Shown here piece after piece: positions 9,860 to 21,739 of a stretch of 64,000 nucleotides of DNA. A model generated the notes under the pieces. It was not told the DNA's origin. It saw nothing but the letters and a program-made list of their open reading frames with translations, and did not search any database. The stretch covers positions 26,352,068 to 26,416,067 of the forward strand of contig JAOANR010000014.1 in the NCBI GenBank assembly GCA_030278955.1. Reading direction: 5' to 3'. The DNA comes from Hygrophila difformis (Eukaryota; Streptophyta; Magnoliopsida; Lamiales; Acanthaceae). The position numbers and the translations under genes were made by a program. Position 1 is the stretch's first letter. Every line of letters begins with the position of its first letter.

Positions 9860-10459
9860 CTAAAAGATCTCCGCGCCCTCTGGCAGAGTAGCGGGGTCTT
9901 CCATAGGATCATCCTCATCAGAGACCTGGCCGGTGCCCAAAGGTCCATGAAACACTGGGGATGGTGGATCGACAGCTTCCGGAACTGGGTCCGGTGTCCC
10001 CTCCAGATGGTTCTCCACGGGGCTCGGGTTTGGCGATGGGCGGACCATGTGGGGCCAGAGCCCAAGGGTTCCGTAGCGTCCATGGATAAGGCCGGATGGG
10101 CTCTCTACTGGGGGTGTTGGGCTTCGTGGTCCCATCAAGTGGTCTTCCACAGGGCTATATGGTACTACTATATCAGTGAGGTCAAGCAGGTCCGACCCTA
10201 GATTCTCAACTCTATCTATCACAGCATCGCTTCGTTCGGTGAGTCTTTGCACTTGAGTTTCTAAGTCTTTTATGCGATCTTGATCAGCGGCTCTCAAGTT
10301 CAGGAAGTGCTGGAGGTCAGCTTCCCTTAAGTCTCCCATTTGGTGCAGATTTGCCTCCAAGTGAGCTATACGATTTTTCATTTGTTGTATGGTTTGTTGG
10401 GTGTCAAGGTGAGCGTTCATCATCTTGATCATCAACTGCATCATGTCCTGACTAGCCAT
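9860..10459 (-). CDS. Coiled-coil ORF (CC-ORF) of Tek-A1
   Basis: A 199-codon ORF, the first after the primer site. Residues 1-95 form Leu/Gln/Glu heptads (MMQLMIKMMNAHLDTQQTIQ, RIAHLEANLHQMGDLREAD, QDRIKDLETQVQRL) predicted as coiled coil. A Pro-rich middle carries a duplicated word (SPVEDHLMG / SPVENHLEG). The tail is acidic (SDEDDPMEDPATLPE). Relatives: 38335-38712 (Tek-D), 55621-55997 (Tek-B1, broken) and 59515-59835 (Tek-A3), sharing LREADHH-like cores and the acidic SSDEDDPxEDxPA-type tail. It has no zinc knuckle or gag signature. Function is unknown to me; oligomerisation or RNP assembly is a guess. Confidence 0.7.
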   Translation of the reverse strand: MASQDMMQLMIKMMNAHLDTQQTIQQMKNRIAHLEANLHQMGDLREADLQHFLNLRAADQDRIKDLETQVQRLTERSDAVIDRVENLGSDLLDLTDIVVPYSPVEDHLMGPRSPTPPVESPSGLIHGRYGTLGLWPHMVRPSPNPSPVENHLEGTPDPVPEAVDPPSPVFHGPLGTGQVSDEDDPMEDPATLPEGAEIF

Positions 10460-10472
10460 CTAGCGCAAGCAA

Positions 10473-10604
10473 GAGATCTAAGTTAATATTCGCCAAGATT
10501 CTAGTTCAATTCGCCCAGATTCTAAGTTCGAGTTTCCGAGATTCTAAGTTCAAGTTTCGCCAAGATGCTAAGTTCAAGTTTCGCAAAGATGCTAAGTTCA
10601 TGGC
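10473..10604 (-). repeat. 24-bp tandem repeats in Tek-A1 leader
   Basis: About six degenerate copies of agattctaagttcaagtttc with small spacers lie just upstream of the CC-ORF start. Between them and the primer site (10605-10856) is AT-rich sequence built from taaaaataata words and no gene. Confidence 0.7.
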
Positions 10605-10856
10605 AGAGATGCAACATGCATATGCAAATGATATTTCCCCCCAATAATAATTTAATACCCATATATTTTTTTTCCATGGGTTTTAAAATAAAATTTCTCC
10701 ATGGAAATAAAAACTTAAAATTTAAAATATGTTAAAATATTAATAATAGCTTAAAAATAATAATGGTTTAAAAATAATAGTTTAAAAATAATAGTGGTTT
10801 AAATAATAGTTTAAAAAATAATAATGGTTTAAAAATAATAATTTGAAAATAGCCGG

Positions 10857-10868
10857 GCTCTGATACCA
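10857..10868 (-). other. Primer binding site, tRNA-iMet (Tek-A1)
   Basis: Sense strand TGGTATCAGAGC, complementary to the 3' end of plant initiator-Met tRNA, three bases from the LTR end at 10872. Confidence 0.9.
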
Positions 10869-10871
10869 ACT

Positions 10872-13473
10872 TGTAACACCCCGGTTTTTGGTAACCCAGG
10901 TCGGGATGTCACCGCCACACCTCCCTAGTAAGACACGGTTTCTCCGAGCTTACTAAAGAGATGCAAGGCTAGGTATTGCAGTGTTCAAAATATTTAAAGC
11001 ATTCAAAATAGCCCATACAATATAAATCGAAAATAACAATAGCATAGCGCAGCGGAAATATTTAGTTTAGTACAGTATCGCAGCGGAAAATTTAAATAGG
11101 GCCGACATGGCCAAAACACGGGTTAAACAGGCCCGTTCATAATATAGTCTAAGTACGAAATTTAAAAGCAAAATATTAGTTCCCAAAATCCCATGCATGA
11201 TTCGTGCTCACACATGCTCATTCCACATATTCAGTAAAGAAAGGAATAAAAACGGTTTTGATCAGCAAAATTGCTGAGTAAGTTAACACATGCATGATCG
11301 TAGGGTTTAAAAGCCATAACTTTAATAATTTAACAAAAGCATGATAATAACATAATATTTGATTTCATATAATCCATATCATATAGCACAATCTATCTCA
11401 GGCTCTATTTAATAACACATATCACATGGTTTAATCATAAAAGCCATCATTTTTAAATAAAACATTTAAATGATTTAATTGGACAACACTATAATTTAAT
11501 CTAGTTTAATTTAATTTAGAATCCCCATTACATTCCCGATTTGGTATTTCAAAGTTTCACGATAAAAATCGCGATGACAACAAGTTTAGCCGGTAGCCCG
11601 GCGGCCGAAGCCGTATCAGCCATACCCAGTACCACTCCGGAGCCTCGGGAAACCCATACGGATATTCACGAGAGTGTAGGCTCTAAGTTTCGCCGTTTTG
11701 GCAATATCACATTTCAAGTATAGCGCGCGGGGTCACCATCGTCCATTACGGCACGAAGTGAATCGTTAGGGGGCACCCTGCAGAGCACTCACCCCTAATT
11801 TTAATTTATCAAGTTTGTAAGGGGATTTAGTTTTTAAAATCTGCCTTCCAATGTATTAATTTAGAAACAATATCTCAATTCGTTTCAACCCTAAAGGTTA
11901 ATTCCATGTTTCAACAGGATTTCAAAATTTCGTTTCGGTAAATCACAGTTTACTCCAAAATTCGTCTAAAATCAGATTTAATTCCAAAAATTCCGAAATT
12001 TCATATCTGACTCGGAAACACCAAGATCTACAACTTTCGTGTTTTAACTTTTTCAATCCGAGATACCTAAGTAGGTCAAAAACGCTAATTTTTGCATAAC
12101 AAGAAATCTGTCCGAGTTTACAGGTCACAGTTTAAAGATTTCAAGTTCTAACATATCAATTCAACTCCAAATTTAATGAAATTTGACAGGGATCATCTTA
12201 AGACATTTATCTACAACTTTCATGTTCGGCCAAAGATCTAAAACAGCCTAGATCCTATGTCAAAAACGAGATCAAGATCATTCCTAAGTTCTGTCCAAGA
12301 TTTCAAGATCTAAAATCAAACAGTTCGGTTTCGACAGGTTTTCACATATCAAATCAACTCCAAAAATTCTCAAATTTTTACAGTAACTAGATCTACGTCT
12401 TAGGAACGTTTTTCGTGTTTTAAGTTTTTCCGTTTGAGTTCGTTTTAAAGGTCGGAAAAATTCAACAATTCTGTTGCGTCGATAGAAAACGAGAATGGAC
12501 AGATTTATGCTTCTTGCCAAATCTTTTAGGTTTCGAATGTTTTAAAATCTCCCAAAACCATGTAAGGTTAACTTACAGTATCTATGAACGTCGGGAATGT
12601 CCAATTCGGAGGCGTGGCTTCCAGATCACCGTCTCTCCTCTCCGTTCGTCGGGTTCTACGATCTAGATTCGATACGGGGGTGTAGAAAGAAAAAGGAGAT
12701 GATTAGGATTCGTTTTCGAATCGTTTATTGAATAGAGATTGGACCGAGACTTACCACGACTATGGAGATCTGTAGAGAACTCGTCCAACAGCGTTCGTCT
12801 TGGTTTCGTGCCTCCGACGACTCCGGATTTAGGGTTTCGAACGTATAGAATGCTTTAGGGTTTCGTAAACTTGTTCGGGGCTCCCAAGGGGCTTATTTAT
12901 AGAATTCTAAGTCCCTAGGGCGTCCACGGCCGACCTAGAACTCTGGAGTCGAGAGGTGTTCAACCGAAAGTCGAAAAATCCGCGTTCGGGTGAGAGATTC
13001 ACGCAACAACCAAATCTGTGGGTTGGCGCGGTCGTGGCGCGCTAAACCCCTTCCACCGCGCGGCCACCGCGCCGTCTACGCCTGGACTTCGGTCCGGGCG
13101 GGTCGTGCGATCCGTCGTGCGTTTCCGCCTCTCTTTCGGGTTTCTATCCCTCTTTGCTCCCGAATTCCGATTCCCGGGGTATGTTCGGGTTCATACTTTC
13201 TCTCTAATTTTTATTCTTAGTCTAGTTGGATGTTTTGGACTCGAATACTCGAGTTCATTAGTGTCGGGTTTTGGTGTTTCATTTATCCATCCTTTTGTTT
13301 AATTAAATTCCTTTAATTCCTTTTTAAGTAGAAATCTCATTTCTCATTTTCTTATCTTTATTTATTTCTTTTATTTGCTGGATTTGTTTATTTATTTATA
13401 GTATTTAGTTTATTTATTATTTATTTATTTAATTATTGTTTTATTTTATGTTGGAAAATTCTCGGGTATTATA
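10872..13473 (-). repeat. Tek-A1 5' LTR
   Basis: Same length (2602 bp) as the 3' LTR and nearly identical. Visible differences include the terminal TATTATA instead of TATTACA at 13473, gccgaagcc for gccgcagcc near 11607, and loss of the splice acceptor (cagtaaag near 11232). TATA box at 12894-12901. Confidence 0.92.
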
Positions 13474-16021
13474 CTGTCACACTGAAGGTCCCCAGCAATT
13501 GCATCATGAAACTTATCATAGTTTCATGTCATGAAAATCCTTGCCATGAAACTTTTAACACATTCCCACTATATGAGTATTTTCTGAAAAATCATAATCC
13601 TGGTTTTCAATTTTATTTAATGAAACCAAATTATGAAGACGGAGTTGGGATTAGGGATATATTTATAGGTTGTCACGTTTTTATTACTCGTGTTAAGAAA
13701 CTGTGGCCAGAAAGCGCACGGTGTCAAAAATTGCAGTAATTTATAGTAAGACCAGATCGTTCACTGGAGGATGTGCGATAGAAGCAGGGCCCACGTCGTT
13801 TTACTAGATTTTCCGTTCGTATTGCTCCAATGGGTTTGAAAAATGATTACCATCTACTGACTGAATGTGAACTAAATTATGAAAGCACTTAAATCTATTC
13901 TACAAAGCATATAAATTCTATTTTAGAAAGCGGGTAAAGTTATTCAAAGAATGCGATAGATACTATCTATAAAAGCAATGAAATTTTACACTATGCCAGC
14001 TATGAAGCTGAATCACAGTGTGGACAGAAGGGACAGGAAGATAAGAATAAAAATTGGACAAGACTTAGATAAGGCAGTATTAAACTTCCATTTTTATACA
14101 CAGATCTTTGCTTGGGATAATTCTGTCAGATAGCTAATTCTCATGCTCTCAATAATGCGTTCCCTTTAACAGACAGGTACTTACAGTATGAGTTTACATG
14201 TTCTTAAGACTGCAAATTCTAAGATACCACAGATTTGTAACTGCCCTGGCCTGGGTATGTTACTTCATCTGTGGTGGATAAGCAACACCTGACACTTCAT
14301 TTATTGAAGTGCCAAGTACTACTATCATTCTCCCATGTCACACCCAAAGATTCTCATTAAGCCCTAAACTATCCCTTAACTATCAATCCTAGTAGTAGTT
14401 ACACAACTCTCAATACAACCGAGTGACCTCTAGCGAAAGCATTTAAAAGAAAGCGGTAAAGAAAGCATTTAAAATCCTATCACTCGGAGGTTTTGAAGGT
14501 CTGACCTTGGTAGTAAAAGACAGCTCCCCATTCAGAATGAAGGAGTATGGATCAAGAATTCCCGGCTCTCGGTGAACTACTCGTGTGTTCACTTCCTTCC
14601 GGGTGGTTATGATACAAACTAATGAAATGAATTAATAAATTAATTCATTCCGGATGCACTCATTCAGGACTAAAAAATAGGCTTTGGCAAAAGAGGATAG
14701 TAGTTGAAAGAAAACGCAACCCTATCTTAGAAAATAACCAAGGCCTGGGTGTTGTTCCTCCAAGATTATTTACTACACTGTATTTGAGTCCAAATGGACC
14801 CCATCTCGGTGTACTAAGTAATCTCGGATTCCCAACAAACAACAATTTTGGAAAATAATGAATCTGAAAATCATTCCCTAAATAGGCACTAGACTCTCAA
14901 TTAAAACACAGATCCTTTCAGTCTAGATGAGACCTAATCGCTGACTCTGCTTCTAATTTCCCAAAATCAACCCTTGACAGAATATGAATTAGTCAGCACT
15001 GGAGAATTTATCCCTTACTCAGATCAGGATTTTATAAAGGAGTTTTTATCGGAAATTTACTATGGAATATCTGTTTAAATCTAGACTTCTATTGTCCAAG
15101 GGAAGGATCCCAAAATATTATAGACCACAATAATACATAATATTATCATGCATAAGGATATATGGAAGTGTAAAATTAATTGACCCAAAATATAGAGGCG
15201 GGTCTAGACAGAAGGTGGGATACAATTATGAAGTGGTCAGAGGACCAGAGTTATGGCAGAATAATCGGGTGGACTGTAAACATCTACTGTCCAATTTCCC
15301 AATTACTCGGATGAAGTGAATTTAGACAGGTGAAGCCCTAAAATGGCAGTGTCGCTACCAGTTGGGCCCCTACTGTCTGTGAGTTCAGATAAAAACCTAC
15401 ATGCTTCCTTTCTGCAGTGTATATCAGCTAATGTTGACAGACATTAGCAGAGTTATAATACAGACTGGAATTTGGGTTTGGAAATTAAGATAAATAAAAT
15501 AAAACTGTATCCGGATGGGAATCAGTTGAGCAGCTATTATAGTCCCGGATGGACGAACCGCCAAGGCTTCCACTGACTGCCATCCAGACCATGCAAAATA
15601 ACACTTAGTAACTAATACCCAGAATACGAGCTAGTTATCCGTGAGGGAATACCCGCTAACATTAGTCTGATGTATTCTTTACTAATTGTTACAAACAATA
15701 CGCAAAAGACAAAATAAAATGAAATAAAGAGAAGAACTTGCATGAGAGACATTGGTTTCTCATGCAAGGTTATGGAATCAATCCATAATTGATGACTTAA
15801 ATAATCCCTCCTACCATAATTGATTACAGTCCGGATAATCTATTTAAAACATCATGATTTTGTTTATAGAAAATTGTTTTAATGGTAATTGAACAAAGAT
15901 CCTTTAATCACAACAATTAATGATTTAATCATTGCTAATTATAATCATTAATCATTAATGACCAGAGGGTTCAATTAATTAATGATGAAAATGGAGAATG
16001 GAAAATCTGCATGAAGATGCT

Positions 16022-16488
16022 GATTACGACGCTAAACAGATGTTACGACGCTATCCTAGAATAGCGTCGTGAGGGTAGCGTCGTCATGGGTTGGTGCAAG
16101 AGAGAGTAGATTTTGGATTAAAGGGGTATGTACGACGCTATACACCATGCTACGGCGCTATACTAGGATAGCATCGCAGGTGTAGCGTCGTAGGTGGTTT
16201 GAGAAATAAGAAGTTTTTGGAAAAAGAAGAGATATTACGGCGCTAAACATTAAATGACGATGTTATCCTAGGATAGCGTCGTAAGGATAGTGCCGTAGGT
16301 GGGTTCTGTGAGAAAGAAGAATTTTGGGGACCTACGACTCTAAACAAAACTTACGACGCTATCTGAGGATAGCGCCGTTGGTTTAGTGCCGTAGGGCAAA
16401 TTTTTGTTTAAGTTCTGGGCAACTACGGCGCTAAACCTCACCTATGACGCTATCCAAGGATAGCGCCGTAGGGCGGTTAGCGTCGTAG
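16022..16488. repeat. Nested palindrome array 1, LTR-X (GACGCTA/TAGCGTC)
   Basis: About five units of 70-115 bp. Each has an outer arm pair and an inner arm pair, e.g. outer TACGACGCTATACACC (16131-16146) with GGTGTAGCGTCGTA (16179-16192), and an inner near-palindrome centred on CCTAGGAT. All arms are variants of ACGACGCTA and its complement. Confidence 0.8.
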
Positions 16489-17198
16489 CTAGCCCAGAAA
16501 CGTGTTGTTGTTCGGGTAATGCAATCTCTGCGATTGCAAACCCTATTTTTAGGTTCATGGTTCATCAATGCAGTGACAGTAGTGAAATAAAATGAAAACA
16601 GTAAGCCAAAATGCATAAAAACATGATAAAACAAACTAAAAGCATACACCCATGAACCATAAACCCAAATGAGGGTTTTCAACCATAAGAACATGCATTG
16701 GAACCCAAAAAGAAGGAGAAAACAGAAACCCACATTGTAAAGAAGAATAAAGTGACCAAATGGTCATTACACCAAAAATAAAGCAAGAAAATCCATGGAA
16801 TCATTTCCATTTCATGTTTTTGGGACACTATCATGATTAACTTCCCATTTTATATCAAATGGTTTGATAATACCCATCATTTGGGTATTTCAAACCTAAA
16901 TAAAAGTTTAACAAAAATGTAAATAAAGAAAACAGTGGCTATCCTAAACTGGAAGTCACAAAATAACACTAATCTAACAAAATACAAACTAAACTAAGCT
17001 GACTACATGCATAATGTAAATAATACAAGAAAATAAACCTAACTAACTGACCTAACTACACACTGCTCAAGAACTGCTCCTTGCCTTCAAGTTGGAATGT
17101 GGTGAAGTGACAAGACCAGGGAGTCAACACCCTATATATAGGCGAGAAACTCTAGGCCCATGGGCCCCCGGGCCTTGAAATTTGAATTCTGGCAAGGC

Positions 17199-17467
17199 TT
17201 ACGACGCTATAGGTGGCTTACGGCGCTATCCTTGCTACGGCGCTATAGGTTTAGCGTCGTAGTCTTCCACTTCGAAGACTCTCTCTGTCTCTCAGTGAAC
17301 AGCCTACGGCGCTATCCATCATTACGGCGCTATACTTGATCACGGCGCTATCCATGCTTAGCGTCGTTCACTCTTCTTCAGATGTTTCTTTGATTTCCTC
17401 CTACGGAGCTAGACCAAGCTACGGCGCTATCCATGCATAGCGTCGTAGTTATGTCTAGCGTCGTAAT
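17199..17467. repeat. Nested palindrome array 2, LTR-X
   Basis: About three further units of the same ACGGCGCTAT / ATAGCGTCGT words, 700 bp from array 1, near the LTR head. Spacing and arm order follow the same outer-inner-inner-outer plan with more decay. Confidence 0.75.
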
Positions 17468-17753
17468 ATCCTGAAAAATTCAACTTTTTGTGGGTTTTCA
17501 TTTCTTTTCCCATCTTTTCATTTCCTTTTTCTTTTTCTTTTCTTTTTCTCATGTTTTTGGATTTTTCTAACATAAATATGTAATTTTATTACATATTTAT
17601 GTATTTTTCATACCAGCTCAATATTTTTACAATTATGCATAAATCAGTCCAATTCAACTGCTTTCTTATTTAATATAAGACCGGAATGCGATCAAATGCC
17701 CGTTTTAGACACGGAAATGGATTGAAAATAATTGTCATTTCTGGCCATTATCA

Positions 17754-18584
17754 CTTCCCATGTGGGCTTCTGATTAACTGACAGTGATTTGTACCACGTT
17801 CGTGCTCCACTAGACAAAGAGAAAGGGATACATTATGATTCTTAATGGTGTCACACAATTCCAGGAAGGTCTGCAAATGGTCATGCGGGTCTTCATGATT
17901 TGCCCCCGCAAACTGATTGCTCTGAACAAGGTTGATGAGTGCTGGTTTTAATTCAAAATTCCTGGCCAAGAATGGGGCTTGTCCAGGAATGTTCAAATAT
18001 GGCTCCAGAATGGGCTGCATATAGTCAGCAGCTGCTGCTTGTTGATTGTTTCCTGGCCCTCCTTGATAGTGTTGTGGGTATAAGTTCTGATTCAGATAAT
18101 AGTTTCTGGGGTCATTGAAATCATTTGGGTTGGGAGGATTCTGATGCTGATTGAATTGAGGGTTCTAGAACTGAGGATTCTGGAAGTGTTGATTGTTTGG
18201 ATTATTCTGGTTAAGTGGGTTATTGAACTGGTTTTGGGGAGCTGGTGGGTTAAGATTTTGATTACCGATGTTAGGAAGATTCCCCTCGCCTTGAATTTCA
18301 TTCAATGGAGGGTCATCTGTATCATCGCCATCTCCATCTCGGTTTTCATGAAGTGGTGGTGGGTTGTTGTCAATGATGACGGGGTTATCGGGAAGGATGG
18401 GTGGATTGCCTGGTAACTGTGCCATGTCAGAAACTCCGCTGCTTGAACTGGAAGAAGATTGTCTTGCACGTTCCCTACTTTCTTGCTCTTTCCTCTGCTT
18501 AGTGAGGGCTCTGGTTCGTCTTGCTTCCCTTTCTATTTCGAGGTTGAGTGGGAGTTCGGGTGGTGTTTCCTTTCTTCGTTGCAT
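17754..18584 (-). pseudogene. Athila-type gag (Athila-Y), truncated by Athila-X
   Basis: Starts MQRRKETPPELP at 18584 and parallels the Athila-X gag: basic/Ser-rich N-terminus, Asn/Pro-rich middle, then the Retrotrans_gag start (NFELKPALINLVQSNQFAG, DPHDHLQTFLELCDTI). A TAG lies at 18165-18167. Relative to Athila-X, about 28 nt are missing near 17830, shifting the frame just before the ARTWYKSL region. The sequence ends after TGGGAA at 17754, where the Athila-X LTR begins. Confidence 0.85.
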
Positions 18585-18808
18585 GTACAGCTTCGTTCAA
18601 TGAGGACAGTACCTGCAATCCTCCCCAGGTTAGAACTGGTGTAGATGAATTATTTCTCAGAAATCAACATCCTCACATTTTAGAGTTTCACTACTCTAAA
18701 TGTGTGATTTGATTTTTCAGACTAGGATATTTTTGTTTTGAATAAAGTATATACTCTAGCTATGAGTAAATCAGGAGTTTAATTCTCTTATAAAATGGCG
18801 CTGCATCC

Positions 18809-18826
18809 TCCCCAGCAACGGCGCCA
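18809..18826 (-). other. Primer binding site, tRNA-Asp type (Athila-Y)
   Basis: Minus strand TGGCGCCGTTGCTGGGGA directly abutting the LTR at 18827. It carries a different single change from the Athila-X site. Confidence 0.8.
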
Positions 18827-19295
18827 TGAAATTTTTGACAATCTCCTGCACGAGTATTTTCGAAATAAAAAGAATCCCGGTCTTGATTTTATTTAATGAA
18901 AATCAATTTATGATTACGGAGTTGGGACTAGGGATATATGTATAGGTTGTCACGTTTTTATTACTCGTGTTAAGAAACCGTGGCCCGAAAGCGCACGGTG
19001 TCAAAAATTGTAATAATTTATAGGTAAGTCCGGATCGTTCACTGGAGGATATGCGATGGAAGCAGGTCCCACGCCATTTTACAAGATTTTCAACTCGGTT
19101 ACTCAATTCATAGTGGATTCATGCTAACATCTAATCAACATAATTTAAACTATACTTATGAAAGCAGATAAATTTATTCTACAAAGCAGATAATTCTAAG
19201 CTATAGAGCAATTAAATGTATGTCTAGAAAGCGGATAAAATTATCCTATAGAAGCAGTAAGAATTATGCTACTAAAGCTGTGATTCTATGTTATA

Positions 19296-19555
19296 CTACC
19301 TCCATTCTCAAATAAATGAGTCATTTGCATAGTAGTAACTATTCATTTAGTGACTTTGATCAAATTTTTTCACATAGTTCTATAAGATAAAATATAGTCA
19401 AGTGAGATCTTGTTAGATTCGTCTAATCACGTAGTTTTAAAATATCAAATTTTTATAATTTTTATTTATATACAATTTGAGTTATAAACATTTAAAAATG
19501 TGTCTTGGACTGCGTGAAATGCAGAATTGGAACACTTATTTGAGAACAGAGGAAG
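19296..19555. mobile_element. Stowaway-type MITE in LTR-Y
   Basis: 260 bp with terminal inverted repeats CTACCTCCATTCTCAAATAA and, at the other end, the complement of CTTCCTCTGTTCTCAAATAA. It is flanked by TA on both sides (19294-19295, 19556-19557). The TIR start matches the plant Stowaway type (CTCCCTCCRTY). The matching place in LTR-X has no insertion. No coding capacity. Confidence 0.85.
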
Positions 19556-21739
19556 TACTAACTATGAAGCTGATTCAAAATGATGACAGAAGGGTCAGGG
19601 AGGAAAGAATAAAGATTGGACAAGAATCAGATAGAGCATAGTTTAAACTTCCATTTTTATACATAGATCTTCAATTGGGGTAATCCTGTCAGATAGCTAG
19701 TTCTCATGCTCTCAGTACTATGTTCCCTTTAACAGACAGGTACTTACAGTATGAGTTTTCATGTTCTTAAAACCACAAATTCTAAGATACCACAGATTCA
19801 TAACTGCCCCGGCCAGGGTATGTTTTTTCATCTGTGGTGGATAAGCAACACCTGACAATTCATTAGTTAAAATGCCAAGTACTGCTATTATTCCCCCATG
19901 TCACACCCAAAATCTAAAAATAAGCCTGAACTATCCCTTAACTCTCAGTCCTAGTAGCAGTTGGAAGATCTAGAGACACATCCGAGTGACCTCTACAAAA
20001 GCAATTAAAGGAAAGCAGTAAAGAAAGCATTTAAAATCCTGTCACTCGGAAGTTTCAAAAGCTTCGTACTGGTAGTAAAAGAAAGCCTCCAGTCAGAATG
20101 ACCGGACGTGGATCAAGAATTCCCGACTCTCAGTGAACAGCTTGCAGTGTTCACTTCCTTTCGGGTATTTATGAGATACAAACTAATGAAACGAACTAAT
20201 AAATTAGTTTGTTCCGGATGCACTCACTCAGGACTCAAAAATAGGTTTTGGCAGAAGAGGATATCAATTGAAAGGAACTCAACCCTATCTTAGAAAATAA
20301 CCAAGGCCTATATATTGTTTCTCTAGAGTTGTCTAGCATATTGTATTTGAATCCAAGTGGATCCCATCTCGGTGTGGTAGTCAAGACTAAATTCCCAACA
20401 CACAGCAATTTTGGAAAATAATAAATTTGAAAATCATTCCCTAAACAGGTGCTAGACTCTCAGTAAGAACACAGACCCTTTCAATCTAGAAAAGACCTAA
20501 TCGCTGACTCTGCTTCTAATTTCCCAAAATGTAACCCTTGACAGATTGTGAACTAGACATAACTGAGGAATTTATCCCTTACTAAGATCCGAATTTTATA
20601 AATGAATTTTTGTTGGAAATTTAATATGCAATATCTGTTTAAATCTAGACTTCTGATGTCAAAGAGAAGGATCCCAAAATATTTATGACCACAATATTTA
20701 CATAATAGTATCATGCATAAATCTATATGGAAATGTAAAATAAATTAACCCAAAATATAATGGCGGGTTTAGACAGAATTTGGAACACAGAATGAATTAG
20801 TCGGAGGCTAAAGAGTGGCAGAATAATTAAGGGAAATGGACTGCAGTTGACTGTGGTCCATCCTTTCATCATTCAGATGAAGTGAGTTGTGACAGTGATT
20901 TGATCTTAGACTGGCAGTGGTCGCTGTCAGTCAGATCATTACTGTCTGTGAGATGCGAAGAAAACCTACATGCTCTCTTGTTGTCTTAATTACATAGATA
21001 ACATTGACCTATGTCTAGTGTTGGAACAACTCAAGATTTGGGTTCGAAAGTAAATTATGAAAATAAAACTGTATCTGACAGAGCCTGCTGAGTGGCTACT
21101 TCATTTCCTGATAAAAGGACCATTCGCCTGACCTCATCAATTAATGTTCAGACCATGCAAAATAACGAACAGTAATCCTCACACAGACTACGGGCTACTT
21201 CATTTCCCGGTGAAGGGACCGTTCGCCAACATTATTATGTATGTTTCTTACTGTTCATTTCACACAAACATGAAGACCAAAATAAGGAAAAATAAAATAA
21301 AATAAAATAAAATAAAAGAGAAGAATAATAAAATTCATCTTGCATAAGAGACATTGGTTTCTCATGCAAGGGTTATGGATTTGGATCCATAAACGTTCAT
21401 TAACCTAAATAATCTCTCTTTCCATAAAAATTACAGTCCAGATTATCTATTTAGGTTAAATGAATTTCTATAAAATAATCTTTTAATGATAAATTGAACA
21501 AAATTCCCCACATCATATAGTCATTGATCTTAGTTATTGCTAATCGTGATCTTTGGTTATTAATGTAAGGGTTCAATTATTTAAGTGAGGAGATGGAGAA
21601 TGGAAATTTTGGCAGCATAACGCCTTATATTGCAATCTGGGATATTACATCTTAACTCGTGGGGTTAAGACGTGAGTGATGCAACATAATGGTGGGTTAA
21701 CGATATAATGATAAAAATAGGGTTTTTGGAAGAAAATGG

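Larger units (their letters stand above)
2228..13473 (-). mobile_element. Tek-A1, complete but non-autonomous Tekay-type chromovirus
   Basis: An 11.2-kb element with 2602-bp LTRs (2228-4829 and 10872-13473), TSD CTGTC, an iMet primer site and a polypurine tract. In transcript order (minus strand) it holds a leader with short repeats, a coiled-coil ORF (10459-9860), an antisense gene (plus strand, 8178-9509) and a pol ORF that starts inside RT (7479-5059). There is no gag, protease or RT palm, so it must borrow these in trans. I count seven differences by eye between the LTRs, so the insertion is young. Tekay assignment rests on the pol motifs, chromodomain and primer site. Confidence 0.88.
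1..17753 (-). mobile_element. Athila-X, Athila-type Ty3/gypsy element (5' part, interrupted)
   Basis: This element reads right to left. Its parts are a 5' LTR (13474-17753 plus 1991-2227, split by Tek-A1), a tRNA-Asp-type primer site at 1973-1990, a leader, and a gag pseudogene to base 1. The rest, including any pol and the 3' LTR, lies beyond the left edge. The LTR head at 17753 abuts the middle of the Athila-Y gag, so I infer that Athila-X inserted into Athila-Y. The expected 5-bp target duplicate of 17754-17758 (cttcc) cannot be checked here. Confidence 0.8.
13474..17753 (-). repeat. Athila-X 5' LTR, main part
   Basis: The outer 4.3 kb of the LTR starts (sense) TGATAATGGCCAGAAATG at 17753. 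It aligns along its length with LTR-Y (18827-23742) but is clearly diverged, as expected for two related elements rather than two LTRs of one insertion. It lacks the MITE present in LTR-Y. It contains two palindrome arrays (16022-16488 and 17199-17467) and no convincing gene. Its first 70 bp repeat decayed LTR/primer-site junction words. Confidence 0.8.

Noticed and set aside
13543..18826. A small LARD/TRIM-like element made of LTR-X, 1 kb of gag and LTR-Y
   Set aside because: The two LTRs are diverged, carry different palindrome words, and a primer site also follows LTR-X on its other side at 1973. Nested insertion explains it better.
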